Shown here: piece by piece, positions 36,326-50,248 of the stretch
Position numbering within the stretch: the first letter of the stretch is position 1
Layout of the letters: the number at the start of each line of letters is the position of its first letter
DNA from: Adiantum capillus-veneris
Lineage: Eukaryota; Streptophyta; Polypodiopsida; Polypodiales; Pteridaceae
Reading direction: 5' to 3'
Length of the DNA stretch: 64,000 nucleotides
NCBI GenBank assembly: GCA_014529385.2
Contig: CM043969.1
Location: 27,601,446-27,665,445, forward strand
Program-made: the position numbers and the translations under genes
Notes under the pieces: model-generated
Database searches by the model: none
Seen by the model: the letters and a program-made list of their open reading frames with translations, nothing else
Told to the model about the DNA's origin: nothing

Positions 36326-39300
36326 GTGACCTATGAGATCGAGTTACAATTGAAAATATGCTTTTGGAATTGTAATGGATACCCATGGAGTGTGAGGGTT
36401 GGCATTGATGAGCTAACAAGAAAAGACGATGTTGTACTTCTTGTTGAAACTTGGGAGCATGATACACAAAGGATTAATGGCTTGGAGAATTGTTATATAC
36501 ATTCATTGATGTGGTCAAAAAATCTTAAGCAACAAAGAGAACAAGGAGGAGTAGCATGTATGGTTAAGAAAGGATTGGAAGATATTGTATCAATTATGAA
36601 AGATGACAAGTACAAACGTTATGTATGGCTGATAATTATGACACCAAAAAGAGCATCCATTTTTGTAGCCGGTTGCTACATTCCTCATCAGGATTCTCCC
36701 TTTTATGCTTGCATGGATAGAGATCAACCATTTTTTGATTTAGAAGAGGACATTGCTTATTTCAAAGGTGAAGGTGATGTTATTGTATGTGGGGATATGA
36801 ATGCTCAGAAAAAAACATTGCAACATGATACTCAACAATTTGATATGCCATACATTTCAGGGGAGTTGGAGAAAGTTCACTTGTATGATCGTTCTTCAAT
36901 GGATGAAAAAGAGCCGGATCACTATGGAAAGTTACTTTTACACATGTGTAATAGCACGTGTATGATCATTGTCAATGGTGTATCTTTGTGGAGTGGAACC
37001 AATGGATTTACATGTAGGAAACATAATGGGGATAATGTGATTAACTATATGCTACTCTCCGAAGCCATCATGTATCGCATAAAGAGTTTTATGTTTGGCC
37101 AACGGACCCAAAATCCAACCATCGCACCTTATGTATTGACCTTTCATGTGGAGAAGTAACTAAGCATGATAATCTCAGACAAATGAAAGAGAAATTATCA
37201 CTATGAATGGATTTCAAACGGACACCAATGTACATTGAAATATAGTTGAGCAAAATTTATGGATGAACAAGCTTCAATATGATGCACCATTGGAAACTAA
37301 ATGGGAAGCTTTCAAGAAAATTATTTTTTCTTGTTCCTAAGAATGCTTTGCTATAAAGCATCTCCATGGTATCAACAAAGATAGATCACGCAAAAAGTGG
37401 TTTGATAAAGAATGTCAAGATGCTCGAAAGTCGTTGATAAATCTTGATGCAACTATGGACAAAGACAACTATCAAAGTCATTTGTATACATACAAGGCAT
37501 TGATTCAAAAGAAGAGAAGAAGATGGGAAGTAAAGCAACAACTTTTTCAAGTCCAAGAAAAGTCACATGCATGTGGAATATTTTGGAGAAACTTGAGAGG
37601 CAAGCGGGTTGAGAATTTTGGTAACTTGAGTCTTGTGGATATGCACACACATTGTAGGCAATTATATGAGCAAGAAAATGCAAAAAAAAATTCCATTTTA
37701 TGGTGCACTCCCATACATGCCTTCTTTTTTTACTATTGAGGATGTATGTGGTGGGCTTGAAAAGTTGGCCACTCGCAAAGCGAGAGATCTTCAAGGTATC
37801 AAGCCGGAGATTATCAAATGGATGGGATATTTTACCCATGAGTGGATGTGTGATATGTTCAACCTTGCACTTCAACATGGTATGCCTTATGATAGGAGTA
37901 CTAATTGGGTTAAGCCTTTGCATAAAGGAGGGGATGTAAAGAATGTAAACAGCTAATGGTCTATAATGATTGGGTCTCTTATGGGATAGTTGTTTGGGTG
38001 CATAATGGAGATGAAATTGAGTGATTGGGCTGAAGATAATGACAAGCGTGCAAAGGGACAAGCGGGTTTTCATCGATGCCATAGCACCATTGATCATCTT
38101 GTCACTCTCCGTGTTCTTATGGAGGAAAGTCGGTTGAAAGGCAAGAGATTGTATTGTTGTTTTGTGGACTTTAAGAAAGCCTTTGATATGATTCCACATA
38201 ACAATTTGTGGAAAGGATGGAAGAACTCGAAGTGCCACGTGAGTTTATGCTTGCGGTTTCTCGAATCTATGAGAAGGTGATTTGTCAATTGCGCATGGGA
38301 ATAGAAATTTCAGAGATTTTTGTAAGCACTATTGGGGTTAAACAAGGATGTCCGTTGTTACCAAATCTCTTTGGTCTATGTATCGATCAATTGGAACAAA
38401 TGGTACTTGACTTTATGCAAGAAGAAGGCATTGAAGAGGTCACTATTTGCAATGCGGTAATCATGCTTTTGTTGTATGGGGACGATGTAGTGCTTCTAGC
38501 ACACACTTTAGAAGATGCACAAAAGCTTATGGTTGTCCTTGAGAACTTTTACTTGCTTAGTGGGCTGATTGTGAACGAATCCAAGACAAAGGTTATGCTT
38601 GTGAAAACCAACCATAAGGAGAAGCCATGCATTGTGTACAACAATGAGACACTTGGAGTTGTTGAGAGCTTTAAGTACCTTGGCCTTGAGGTTCCGTCCA
38701 ATCACAGGTGGTATGAATGTGCTATGCGTCGTTTAGAAGCGGGAAAGAGAGCATATTATGCATTTCAGAACATGTGTAATGCGGGAAACATCAAGTGTTG
38801 GGTTCTCAAGAAGTATCTTTTTGATGCATTGGTGACACCGGTTCTTCTTTATGGAGTTGAAGTGTGGGGCGGGAGCATCTCAAAGTCTACGTGGAAAGGG
38901 TTTGAGAATGTCCAAAAGCGTTCTCTCACAAACTTTCTCCAAGTGAAGACACAAACACCGTATATGCTCCTACTTCTTGAGTCAAGATGTCTTCCAATTG
39001 AGGTTATGGGCATGGAAAGGGTTGTGGAGTACATGATAAAGATGCGTCAAGACCCCTCACATCGACTTCCTACAATTGCATGGGAAGCAAGCAAAAAAGT
39101 TCAAAAGATGCATAAAAGAAAGATCTTGAGCACGGGATGGATGCAAGACATAACGAAGTGGTTTGGGAGATGGGATGCATTCCACTTGGTACATGATGCT
39201 TCAATTGACTTCCAAGTAAATGAAGCTTTTCTACAACGCCAATGTATTACGGCTTGGGAGAAATCCGGTGGGTCACGCTTTATACATTACACCACCCATA

Positions 39301-39664
39301 TTGCCCCCAACTACAAAACCATGTTCTTCGCTGAAAGAGAAAACCGTACTCATGATTACATGCTGAACCTATCCCCTTGTCGGCAATACGCACTATCGCA
39401 GCCATTCGGCTTAGCTTCCATTTCCTTCGATGCGAGATAGGGCGTTGCGGCAATGGAGAAGAGTCAAATCGACTGTGCACATTATGCTCACTGCAAGTTC
39501 GAGAGTCTGCGTACCACACACTACTAGAATTCTTAGTTTTTGGTCACATCCAAACTTGCTTCTCTCACATTTTCAGCCATAACTTAGACCTACATACTTT
39601 CCTCTCCCAACCAAAGTGTGAGCTCTCCATTGCGACTCTCATCACCACAATTTTGGAGCATTGA
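36326..39664 (+). pseudogene. LINE ORF2: endonuclease, reverse transcriptase, C-terminal Cys motif
   Basis: Just 6 bp after ORF1. An APE-type endonuclease (36326-37159) shows CFWNCNGYP, LVETWEHD and VIVCGDMNAQ, but the D of the SxIDY motif is N and the final SDH is lost. After frame changes (near 37160, an A-run at 37681, and 38205) the RT reads AGFHRCHSTIDHL, CFVDFKKAFDMI, GVKQGCPLLPNLFGL and LLYGDDVVLLA with the catalytic DD kept. The downstream LLYGVEVWG region and a Cys motif RLCTLCSLQ (about 39470, shifted frame) complete the L1-like layout. The protein would nick target DNA and prime cDNA synthesis there. Frameshifts make this copy dead. Confidence 0.88.
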
Positions 39665-41181
<1,517 letters not shown>

Positions 41182-41432
41182 TGTGCGCTCCTTGCCGCAC
41201 TGTCGAAGCAAGGGACTTGCCAATACACCGTGTGCGAGCCATAAACGGCTCCAAGCACACAACAAGCCTAAACTAGCAAGCTCAAGAGAACAAAGGGTGT
41301 GTCACTCACCGCTCTACGCTCGCCTTCGTGGTGGATTCCTCGCCGCGATGAAGAAGAAGCTGCAGTCGTGCCGCGCTCAACCGCTTTGCCGCCGTCGTGT
41401 CTTCGTAATTCTCGATCGCACATACACTCTCC

Positions 41433-41469
<37 letters not shown>

Positions 41470-41741
41470 GAGGAGGTGAAGAAGAAGAAGATGGAGATGG
41501 AGCAAGAGCAAGAGCACTCTTCTATTGCACAAATGAGAGAATGAGTAAAAATTAGGTTTAGTTGGCTTTTATAGGAGCTCACCCCATTCACACTTGGGCG
41601 CCCATGCTTAGCCAACTAACCCTAGCGTGCGCCTCTCATCGGCGATCACTCTACCTTTCCCTATTGGTCCGACAAGCCCGGTACCTGACTCTACCAAATA
41701 CATAATACGGTTACGGTGTCCGTGTGTCGTGAGGGTTAACA
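41182..41741 (-). repeat. 3' LTR of the nested element
   Basis: 560 bp, paired with 49591-50158. Contains a CT/CA microsatellite (about 41430-41470) and, in minus sense, CTATAAAA (41567-41574). By eye there are about ten substitutions and one ~14-bp deletion relative to the 5' copy. Confidence 0.92.
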
Positions 41742-41754
41742 TGCCCCCCTTCCT
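41742..41754 (-). other. Polypurine tract of the nested element
   Basis: In minus sense AGGAAGGGGGGCA directly precedes the 3' LTR. Confidence 0.85.
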
Positions 41755-43370
41755 GATGTAGATTCCGTCCTCGGAAGCTATTGAGTTGAAGCTGGTTCGT
41801 CGAGGTGGAAGAGCATTTGAGATGAATGTCCTTAGCCTTCTTTAGTCACTGCAAAATCAAACAACATTGGCACAGTAATTGCATTCTCTTAAAAAGCATA
41901 TGCAGTTTTAGGTAGAAAAATTGATTGGTCAAAGAATTTCAAACAATTTGTTAGCAATGAACATTAAATTGCAATGTAATCAAATGCATAAACAGATGTA
42001 AAGGTAGAAAATTAAACAAGTCTGGGGTCGCTAATTTGACGGTCGAAAGGCACTAGAGATCGAATATTAATACCATGGGTAAGCTTCTTAATTTTCTGTG
42101 GTCAATTAAGTTGTTTAATCGCGAGAGCCAAGTATTCATGTTCGAGGGCTGACTAGAGGCTATATCTAGAAGACTTTGTAGTTAAGCTACCATAAAAGGA
42201 ATTTTTCATGAAATCATCGCCTGACTGATTACTTTTTCTTTGACCCCCCAAAGTCTTTTCACATTGAGTCAATTATGATGTGTGTGCTTATTTTGTATGC
42301 CTTGGGTTTTTTGCTTTTCAAGGAAAAGCGCCCACACTGGGAACCTCTAGGGCTCTAGTACCATAGGCAATACATGTGAGTGAAGTACCAATTTAAGCAG
42401 GGATTTCTCTTCCAGCTTAAAATTTTACATTGTGGCACTTTGATTTTTTGTTTGTTCATTTTTCAGCATTTAAATTTTGTAACTTTGGGGGGTCATATAA
42501 CACTGTTACCCTCCCCAGGCTCATCACATTAGTAAACTCCCTTTATAATACTTAAGCTAAAGGTCACTAGGGTTAAGCCCACTAGAAAGCCCTAGTACAT
42601 TTCATACAATGCTGCCTAAATCGGATTAAGAACCTAAGTAACCATTGCTTATTAGGAAGGCATTCCCCATGGTATTAAGAGAAGATTTCTAATATCTAGC
42701 TTGGTCAAACTAGCTTAGTCGGACTGCTTGATCTTTACACCTAGACAAGTGATTATGACAAAAGATTACATTGAATTAAATGTTTGATACTAAGCCAATG
42801 CGCTGAATATTATGCTACCAATCACAATCAAAGCAGACAAACATGGATGCAAAAAGATAAGGGAAATGCTAATGGACAAGAAACACCTGTTTGTGTCGAT
42901 GGTCGCGCTTGATTTGAAGTGTGAACGAGAGAAAGGTTCCATGAAGGTCCAAATCCTACCAATAGCAACACGCTCCTGTACACACTAGGAAACACAAACA
43001 ATACCTCTAGGAGGCACATCAGTGGGAAAAGAGAACTTTTCTAATCTCTCAACTCTAAAACAGAAACACTCCTATCGTACTAATCTTACCTACCCTCCAT
43101 CACTCAAGTGATGAGGATCAAAGGTTTTTTATGGCATAGGTTTCTGTTTCACTGTACCAGATGTGACATGTGTAGGTCTGAGTCAATGTTTTGACTTTTA
43201 TTGTGCATACTCGTTTGCTAATTGCTCTTGCTCTTTTTTTTTTTTTTTGTGAGTATAAAGCTTTATATGTACATTCCCTAAGATTAGAATTGAGAGGTCA
43301 GGGAAAAAGGTTGAGAGGGAAACAAATGAATGATGACTGTCAGCAAACACTCCCCCCTTCCTTGGGTAGA
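41755..43370 (-). other. 3' non-coding region of the nested element
   Basis: 1.6 kb between the gag-protease stop and the polypurine tract. No pol motif and no other ORF worth naming. A second copy of the 11-base polypurine core occurs at 43352-43362. Confidence 0.6.
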
Positions 43371-46300
43371 TCATACCATTTGAAATGAGCTTGTCACCCT
43401 TTGAAACCAATTGTTCCAGTTGGTAATAAGTGAGGATTTTTGCCAGTAGTTTTCTATTACCCTAGGTGCCTCGTCAAGTTGCAACGGTGGTAAGGTACTC
43501 TCCCAGGATCGAACTTGAAGTGGTTCATTAGGTGATTCTTGAACACTAGGAGGTGTGGATTCTTTCGTAGCTTCATAGAGGTCCACTACTATAGATGGAG
43601 GCTGTGTAGAAGCTTTTACCTCTATGGATGTATTACATGAGGAGCTAGAATCTTCATGGGACTCCCCCCTTCCTGAGCTAGGTGGAACAAATCGTTCTTT
43701 CTTTGGTACCCAAACTAGCTCGGGAGCGGGTGTGTAGCATTCTGTGATTTTTTCCTTTCCACGATCATTGATTCGTTTTGGAGCTACGGGATTGGGCTCA
43801 CTTGGGTCAGGTGATAGGTAAGAGCACAATCTACGTTTCGGCACCCAGATTTGATCATTTCCTTGATAGTAGCCTTGGGCTTCCAATAGTCGTTTAGGGA
43901 TCCATCGCAACATTTTCTTACTTTTCTTGGAGCGAGTGGTACGTTTCTTACAAGGCTTCTGTTTTTTAGCACTAGCTATGGTCACTAAAGAAGCTTTAGG
44001 GACCCACTTGTATGTTTTCTTCGTTACATTAGGATGAGTCTTGTCAGAAGCGATATGCATTGCTTGTAGCATATTTAAGGGTACATGCATTTCATCCCCC
44101 TCAGGTGTTACCCAGGTCGTCCCCCTATTTCCCCAAGTGTCTATGGTTAATGCTAGGTGGACCCAATCCACATTGTCTGATTCCGTCATACCCGGTAACA
44201 CATCCATGTAAGGAGAATCTTGGCCAATGTCTGTATCCTTCTTACAAGTGTAACAATATTGTAGTGGGGCCGAGTGAACTGTGGTGTCAAAGCGATGATC
44301 AATAATGGTTTTACTCCCTAAGGGGTGTACCTTACCAGTCACCAAATCCACTCTAAGGACAGAGTCTTGGAATTGCAAATAGACATGATTTTTAGACCAA
44401 TCATGAACCATTTGTGCTTCCCTCATGAATGGTCGTCCTAAAATCATTTCATATGACATAAGGTGTTTAGAGAAATCCATTACAATGAACTTATGTCGTA
44501 CCTTGTGTCCTAGAACTTTGATCTTAAGATCCTTGAGCATCCCCATAGGTTTGGCTATGGTACCATTTGCCATCTTTACCACAATGTTAGTAACACTGAG
44601 GCGGGGTTTTCCCATGGATTCCCAACAATCTTTTGTAACGATGCTAACTCCCGCACCACCATCAAGAATTCCCTTTATAGTTAATCCCTTGGTAGTGATG
44701 GGTAGGGTCGCATTAGACTCGTCGCCTTCAAAATACTGCCCTAATTCGTTAATGGGTACCTCGATCACAGACTCGTGTCCATCTAAGTCAAGTGATTGCA
44801 CATGATTTTCCTCATCAATCATAATCGAGTCAGGCCTATTTGGTTGCGCAAACTGCGGTAATCCCGTTCGTAGCTCTCCGTTAAGGAATGCTCGAAGTGC
44901 AAGGAATAACTCAGGATCTCCATACAGCTTTGCTATGATTGTGGTTCGGACCTCAGAAGACATGAAGTCCACTAGTTTGGCAACATTCATTGGCGTTTTG
45001 CAGGGTGTAGGTCCTTGACTAGGAACTGGTGAGGATGGAATCTCATATTCCTCAATGGGATCAGGTATTTCTTCATTAAACATCCTTTCCAACAAGAAGG
45101 GTGTATGCTCACTCTCTGATGTCCCGTCCTCACTCCCTTCTTGGATAATACTAGATATGGCTAACGGTCTATGGTTCATGTGGGGTGGATGAACTTGCGT
45201 GGGAAACACTGTGTCATGAATTTTGATATGCATGGGTTCTGGTTCTAGTTTCCTTTGAGTCTCCTCCACTAAACCTTTTAGATGTTTCACCTGCTCAATC
45301 TCGTCTACTGGGTTTGGGTACGTCCCAATCTTCTTTTTACGATTCTTCCCTTTTTGCCCCTGCGGTTTATCTTGGGGGTCTTGGATTGGATTTGGAAACA
45401 CTTGTGGTGTTTTCAGAGGCTCTTTATGGTTTTCTCTTATTCGGTTTTCATTTGGTTCCATGTTACGGTTTTCTTTGTCGGTCTTTCCCTTTGTGGTATT
45501 GGTTCTAGTCTCCATTGTCTCGATTGAATCTGAATCATCCTCGAGGTCATTCATATACACGGGGTCATCTCCTGTTCCTATGTTTGTTTTGGAACTTGGC
45601 TTTGAATTTTCCGTATTCTGCGACTTCTTCCTTCGTGTCTTCTTTTTCTTTGCTTGGATAACTGACGCGGTATCTCTCTCTTCGAGGATATGGCCTGGCC
45701 CTTGAAGCATGGACCGTGTAATCGCATAAGCGGGTGCGACGGGTGGTATTGGTGATGTCACACTAGCAATTTCGACCAAATTCAGGGGTGTGATTTTAGG
45801 CGCATTTGGGTTATAGGGGCATTGGGCAATCAAGTGATCTATGCCACAACGATTACATGTGAGTATTGGCATTGCAGACGTGCTCCCTTGATTCATTTGC
45901 ATCTGTGCAGCATTCTTTTGCAGCCTAATAGGGCACTCCGTTGCTCGATGTGGTCCACCACACTCGTAGCATTGAAGAGGTGGCCTCCTAGCCTGGGTGT
46001 TGATATTTTGACCTCTGGATGCGAGAGCAGCAGCTTGATAAACCGGCTTGACTTGCCCCCAACAATCTTCCATGTAGTATATAGGACACTCTTCCAATGT
46101 ATCAAGTCCGTAGGCAATACTAGTGTCTATTTCCTCCTCACAGCCATCTGGATAAGCATTTGATGGCTCGCAACCCACTTGGTTCATAGGGGCGACTCTT
46201 GGATGAGGGGGCTGCGGTCCTAGCACAGGAGGTGGTAGCGGTGTAGCTTGTACAACATTTTGAGACCTAGGGACCATGTGTTGCGGTAGTTGCTCAACAG

Positions 46301-48302
46301 GTGGAGTAGGCATCAATACAGGAGCTCGAGGCGCATCCATCCAGGCTACAGGTGGTCTATTTGCCATCATACGTTTGATCATTAAACAATCCTTAGCTTG
46401 GTGACCATACCTACCACATGCGTTGCAAGTTCCATTAAATTTTACTCTAAACGTAGGGCACTCACTAGTGCTATGTGGACCTAAGCAAATGGAACACCAT
46501 TGTTGCTCCCTTCTTGGATACATGTGACTATTTTGAGGGGGTCGATTATCCTTAAGAGACTCTTGGATTGCCTTGGTGAGGTCTGTCAAGAATGTCTCAA
46601 ATACCTTTGGCTCATTGGCAATGGGCTTTGCAGTCATGGGTTCATACTCAATGGCTTGTGAGCTAGTGGATCTCGTGTCAGTAGACACCCTCATGCCTGC
46701 TATCATCAAGTTGTCCTCTAATTGGATTGCATTGGCAGTGACATCTTCCCAGGTTGTGATACCTCTAATCACTAGTCCATTATAGATTCCTTCATTCCTC
46801 AACCCTCGAATGAATCGATCAAGCAGTTGGTTATTGTTGAAGCGCTCATTTACAGGGCAGCAAGAGTTTAAGTGCTTTAGACGACTAATGAAGTCCCTTA
46901 CTGACTCTCCTTCCTTACGTTCGGCCTTCTGTAGCTGAGATGCTACACCCCAAAGCACACCTTCTTGTATGTACTCCTTTAGAAACAACCTTCGAAGGGT
47001 AGGGTAGATTGTTTTCTCGTCCACCCTTAGGGTCCTATACCAATCTCCAGCCTTCCCACTTAATGTCAAGCTTAAGGCATTGCACTTATGTAGTTCGTTG
47101 CGTTCCCCTAAGGAATCACATACTTGTTCAAACACTTCAATGTGTTTCCTAGAATCTTCGTCCCCATTGAATTTTTGCGTGAGTTTGGCAATTTGTACTG
47201 CCTTACTTCTAGGCTCTCTATCAGATGCATGACGCATATTTTCCGCGATAGATCGACCTATGGTTTGAGCAAACGCTGCCAAGTCACCTATGTGAGGAGG
47301 CAGGGCCGGTGGAGGTACTCTTGGAATCATATGTGGGAGAGGGACGGGTGCCGGTCTTGGCATATGTGTGGATGATGCAGGATATGGAACATAACCGGGC
47401 ATAGGTCCACTCGGATAAGAGCTAGGGAGCAGCACTCGAGGAGCATGAACAAGTGGTACAATTGGAGGTGTGGGGGCCAGGTGTGCATAAGGGGCTAGAG
47501 GCACATACGGTCGAGGCCCCATATTAGGTACTACGACACTAGGTAGTGGCACTGCGCTAACCGTAGATGTCATCGGTACATTCTCTGTCAGGCTTATCCC
47601 TGGAGTGAGCACTGGGTTTTCCTTAATAGAGGGTTGAGCCAAGTTAGGGAAGCTAAAGTTTTCGCTCGGAGGCTCAGATTGCATAGAGACCCCAGGTGAA
47701 ATGACGTAAGATGGGTCCATGGGGCTCATTAGAGGAGTCTCCATTTGTGACAGAGTAGGCTGTTGAGCCTTGCTCGTATCCAGAAATCTCATGGGGCCAG
47801 TTGAGAGTATATTTACCCCTCGGTTTTGCCTTTCTGATTGAATAATGCCATGGATAACATTACAGATCATTTTCTGTTGGTCTTCGATGCTCGTGGCACT
47901 AGAGGTGGATTGTACAATCTCTATCCATCCTACATGGTAGGTGTGGCCAGAGTGTAGATCCGTCAACACCTCAGTGTGGAGGTCTTATGTCCAATGATCA
48001 TTAATGAACAATCCTTCTAGAGTCGACGTGTTAACGGTTTCTTGTGAGGTAGAAGCAATGTTGCTCCCCGTGGTTTTACTTGTCACCAACGGTACTCTAG
48101 AGGGAACTTCTGAAGGAGGCAGTTCAACAGGGCCTTCTTGGTAAGAAGCTGGTAGGATATCCACATGGACACTCTTTGGGGGTGTGGGATCCACGTGCGA
48201 TGTGAAAGGAGAGTCCACTTCCCTACCCCCTTCGTGTGCTTCATTTGCATCAGGTTCCGAGCGAGTAGCTCTACCTAATGTTTCCATGAAACGGCTAAGC
48301 AT
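43371..48302 (-). CDS. Gag-protease polyprotein, 1644 codons, one in-frame TAA
   Basis: ATG at 48302. One TAA (47985-47987) falls after about 105 codons, and the frame is then open for 1532 codons. Order, numbered from 47969: a Pro-rich region (to about 250); a retrotransposon-gag capsid domain (AKLTQKFNGDED ... SGKAGDWYRTL, about 260-430); four zinc knuckles (CSICLGPHSTSEC, CNACGRYGHQAKDC, CYECGGPHRATEC, CNRCGIDHLIAQC at about 490, 513, 665, 702), three being CX2CX3HX4C; a Lys/Glu-rich linker; a retropepsin (IKGILDGGAGVSIV, about 1100; MILGRPF); then W-x-P-K motifs around AQGYYQGNDQIWVPK (about 1355). It would form the particle and process it. No RT follows. The open length suggests recent activity in trans. 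Confidence 0.9.
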
Positions 48303-48379
48303 ACTAGTACTAGGCTGTGGAGCTTCGGGAGTGCATGGCCTTCTCTCTCAGTGTTTTGGGTAGGGTATGCTTCCATGAT

Positions 48380-48550
48380 TTATGAGTCGGAGGAGGAATC
48401 ACTAGCGGCTATTTTAGGGTCTTGGGTGGTGCTACCTTGTGTCCCCGCTGAGGGTCTAGAGCTTATCGTGGATGGGTAATGGGTGTCCGTATGAACAGAG
48501 GCACCCTCAATATGCTCGTATTCTAGCACCCGCCCAGAGCGTAAGTGCAT
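48380..48550 (-). CDS. Small ORF upstream of gag (56 residues), uncertain
   Basis: In minus sense an ATG at 48550 opens MHLRSGRVLEYEHIEG and ends at TAA 48380, in a different frame from gag. The RSGR wording resembles N-terminal gag sequence of plant gypsy elements, so it may be an upstream gag part separated by a frameshift, or a short upstream ORF. Confidence 0.35.
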   Translation of the reverse strand: MHLRSGRVLEYEHIEGASVHTDTHYPSTISSRPSAGTQGSTTQDPKIAASDSSSDS

Positions 48551-49568
48551 GTGCTTTTGATACCCTAAGGTGTCAAAAAGCTGCTCTAGGAGGCCTTGTG
48601 ACTAGTTTTTAGTGTGTTTTTTGTTTGTTTTTTTGCTAGATTTTTTAGAACGTGTCGTGGAATGGGCCGTGTGATAGCTCGAAACGAGCGTATCGGTCAG
48701 AGGGTCGTGCCGTGCTTTACAGCCCTCCGTTTGGTCACTCTATGCCCTCGGAATCCCTAAAACTGTCAATTTCCAGTAGGGAACTAGGCCCAAACTAGAA
48801 AGTCTAAGGGTGCAAGTGGGAAGAGAAAGGAGGAGAGTGGAGGACTTGTCCCACATGCTCTCATTCTCTCTTGAGGGAGTAGGGTATATATATAAGAGTG
48901 AGTCTAGTATTTATCATAAGACTGAGGCTTAGGCCTGGGCTTGGGCATGGGGAAATGATCCCGATCCCGATCTATCTTTTATACAAACCAACCCGTCCAT
49001 TTAAGAGTCACGTTTTTTATTTTCGAAAAATTTCACCGCCCGCTCACTCGCGTTTTTATTTTCCGATTTTTTTATTTTTTACTTTTAAAAATTTTTTTTT
49101 CAGATTTTTTTTTTCAAAAAAAATAAACTTTTTTTTTTAAATAATGCAGAAAACGCAGAAATTGCAGAAAATTGAAAACGCATAGAAATTGCAGAAATTG
49201 AAATGCAGAAAACGCAGAAATTGAAATGCAGAAATTGAAATGCAAGAAATGCAGAAAATTGAAAAAGCACAGAAAATGCAGAAATTGCAGAAAATTGGAA
49301 CTTGACAGAAAATTTAACACAGAAAACGCAGAAAATTGCAGAAATTGAAAACGTCGAAATTGAAAATACAGAAATTGCAGAAATTGAAAAAACGCAAGAA
49401 ATGCAAAAAATTGAAAAAGCACAGACAATAGCAGAAATTGAAACTTGACAGAAAATGCAGAAAACGCAAAAAACAGAAATCTCCACACACTCCTTCCCTG
49501 CCTTTCCTATGATAGAAGTTGCACCACAAGGAAGCGTAAAGTGCTAACCGAGCTTAGTGTAGGGCATA
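48551..49568 (-). other. Leader of the nested element with A-rich micro-repeats
   Basis: Untranslated leader. From about 49140 to 49470 the plus strand is an irregular tandem of GCAGAAATTGAAAA / GCAGAAAACGCA words (units of about 12-15 bp). It reads as pyrimidine-rich in the element's sense. ORFs across it are repeat artefacts. Confidence 0.75.
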
Positions 49569-49586
49569 TCCCCGGCAACGGCGCCA
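49569..49586 (-). other. Primer-binding site of the nested element
   Basis: In minus sense TGGCGCCGTTGCCGGGGA starts four bases after the 5' LTR end. It is the exact plant gypsy consensus and is shared with the element at 20742 apart from one base. Confidence 0.92.
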
Positions 49587-49590
49587 AAAA

Positions 49591-49840
49591 TGTGCGCTCC
49601 TTGCCGCACTGTCGAAGCAAGGGACTTGCCAATACACCGTGTGCGAGCCACAAACGGCTCCAAGCACACAACAAGCCTAAACTAGCAAGCTCAAGAGAAC
49701 AAAGGGTGTGTCACTCACCGCTCTACGCTCGCCTTCGTGGTGGATTCCTCGCCGCGATGAAGAAGAAGCTGCAGTCGTGCCGCACTCAACCGCTTCGCCG
49801 CCGTCGTGCCTTCATAATGCTCGATCGCACACACACTCTC

Positions 49841-49872
<32 letters not shown>

Positions 49873-50158
49873 GAGGAGGTGAAGAAGAAGAAGATGGAGA
49901 TGGAGCAAGAGCAAGAGCACTCTTCTATTGCACAAATGAGAGAATGAGTAAAAATTAGGTTTAGTTGGCTTTTATAGGAGCTCACCCCATTCACACTTGG
50001 GTGCCCATGCTTAGCCAACTAACCCTAGCATGTTCGTGTTAGAGTGCGCCTCTCATCGGTGATCACTCTACCTTTCCCTATTGGTCCGACAAGCCCGGTA
50101 CCTGACTCTACCAAATACATAATACGGTTACGGTGTCCGTGTGCCGTGAGGGTTAACA
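49591..50158 (-). repeat. 5' LTR of the nested element
   Basis: 568 bp. In its own sense it starts TGTTAACCC and ends GCGCACA. CTATAAAA lies at 49970-49977, a likely TATA box. Followed on the plus strand by the CTCTC duplication. Confidence 0.92.
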
Positions 50159-50163
50159 CTCTC

Positions 50164-50228
50164 TTATTTCCCACAGCAAGCAGCCCGGTGCTGACCCTAC
50201 TCACCTCGCAAACCCATATCCCCTGACA
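50164..50228 (+). repeat. Outer element 5' LTR, remaining 65 bp
   Basis: TTATTTCCCACAGCAAGCAG... to CCCTGACA, matching 54871-54935. It completes the LTR split by the nested element. Confidence 0.85.
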
Positions 50229-50232
50229 TCTT

Positions 50233-50248
50233 TGGTGAACCCCATGCG
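50233..50248 (+). other. Candidate primer-binding site, outer element
   Basis: TGGTGAACCCCATGCG begins four bases after the LTR. It starts TGG as expected, but the cognate tRNA was not identified, and it overlaps the first in-frame ATG of the gag-like ORF. Confidence 0.4.

Larger units (their letters stand above)
41182..50158 (-). mobile_element. Nested gag-protease LTR element without pol
   Basis: The element is 8.98 kb on the minus strand. LTRs lie at 49591-50158 (5') and 41182-41741 (3'), with ends TGTTAAC...GCACA in its own sense. CTCTC flanks both sides (41177-41181 and 50159-50163), a perfect 5-bp target duplication. The primer-binding site is TGGCGCCGTTGCCGGGGA and the polypurine tract AGGAAGGGGGGCA. 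The coding content is one gag-protease frame. RT, RNase H and integrase are absent. It is younger than its host element because it interrupts that LTR. Confidence 0.94.

Noticed and set aside
37453-38238. 261-codon minus-strand ORF
   Set aside because: It lies antisense to LINE ORF2, which has clear RT motifs on the plus strand.
48898-49140. Phe-rich plus-strand ORF
   Set aside because: An AT-rich stretch antisense to the nested element's leader, with no protein-like composition.
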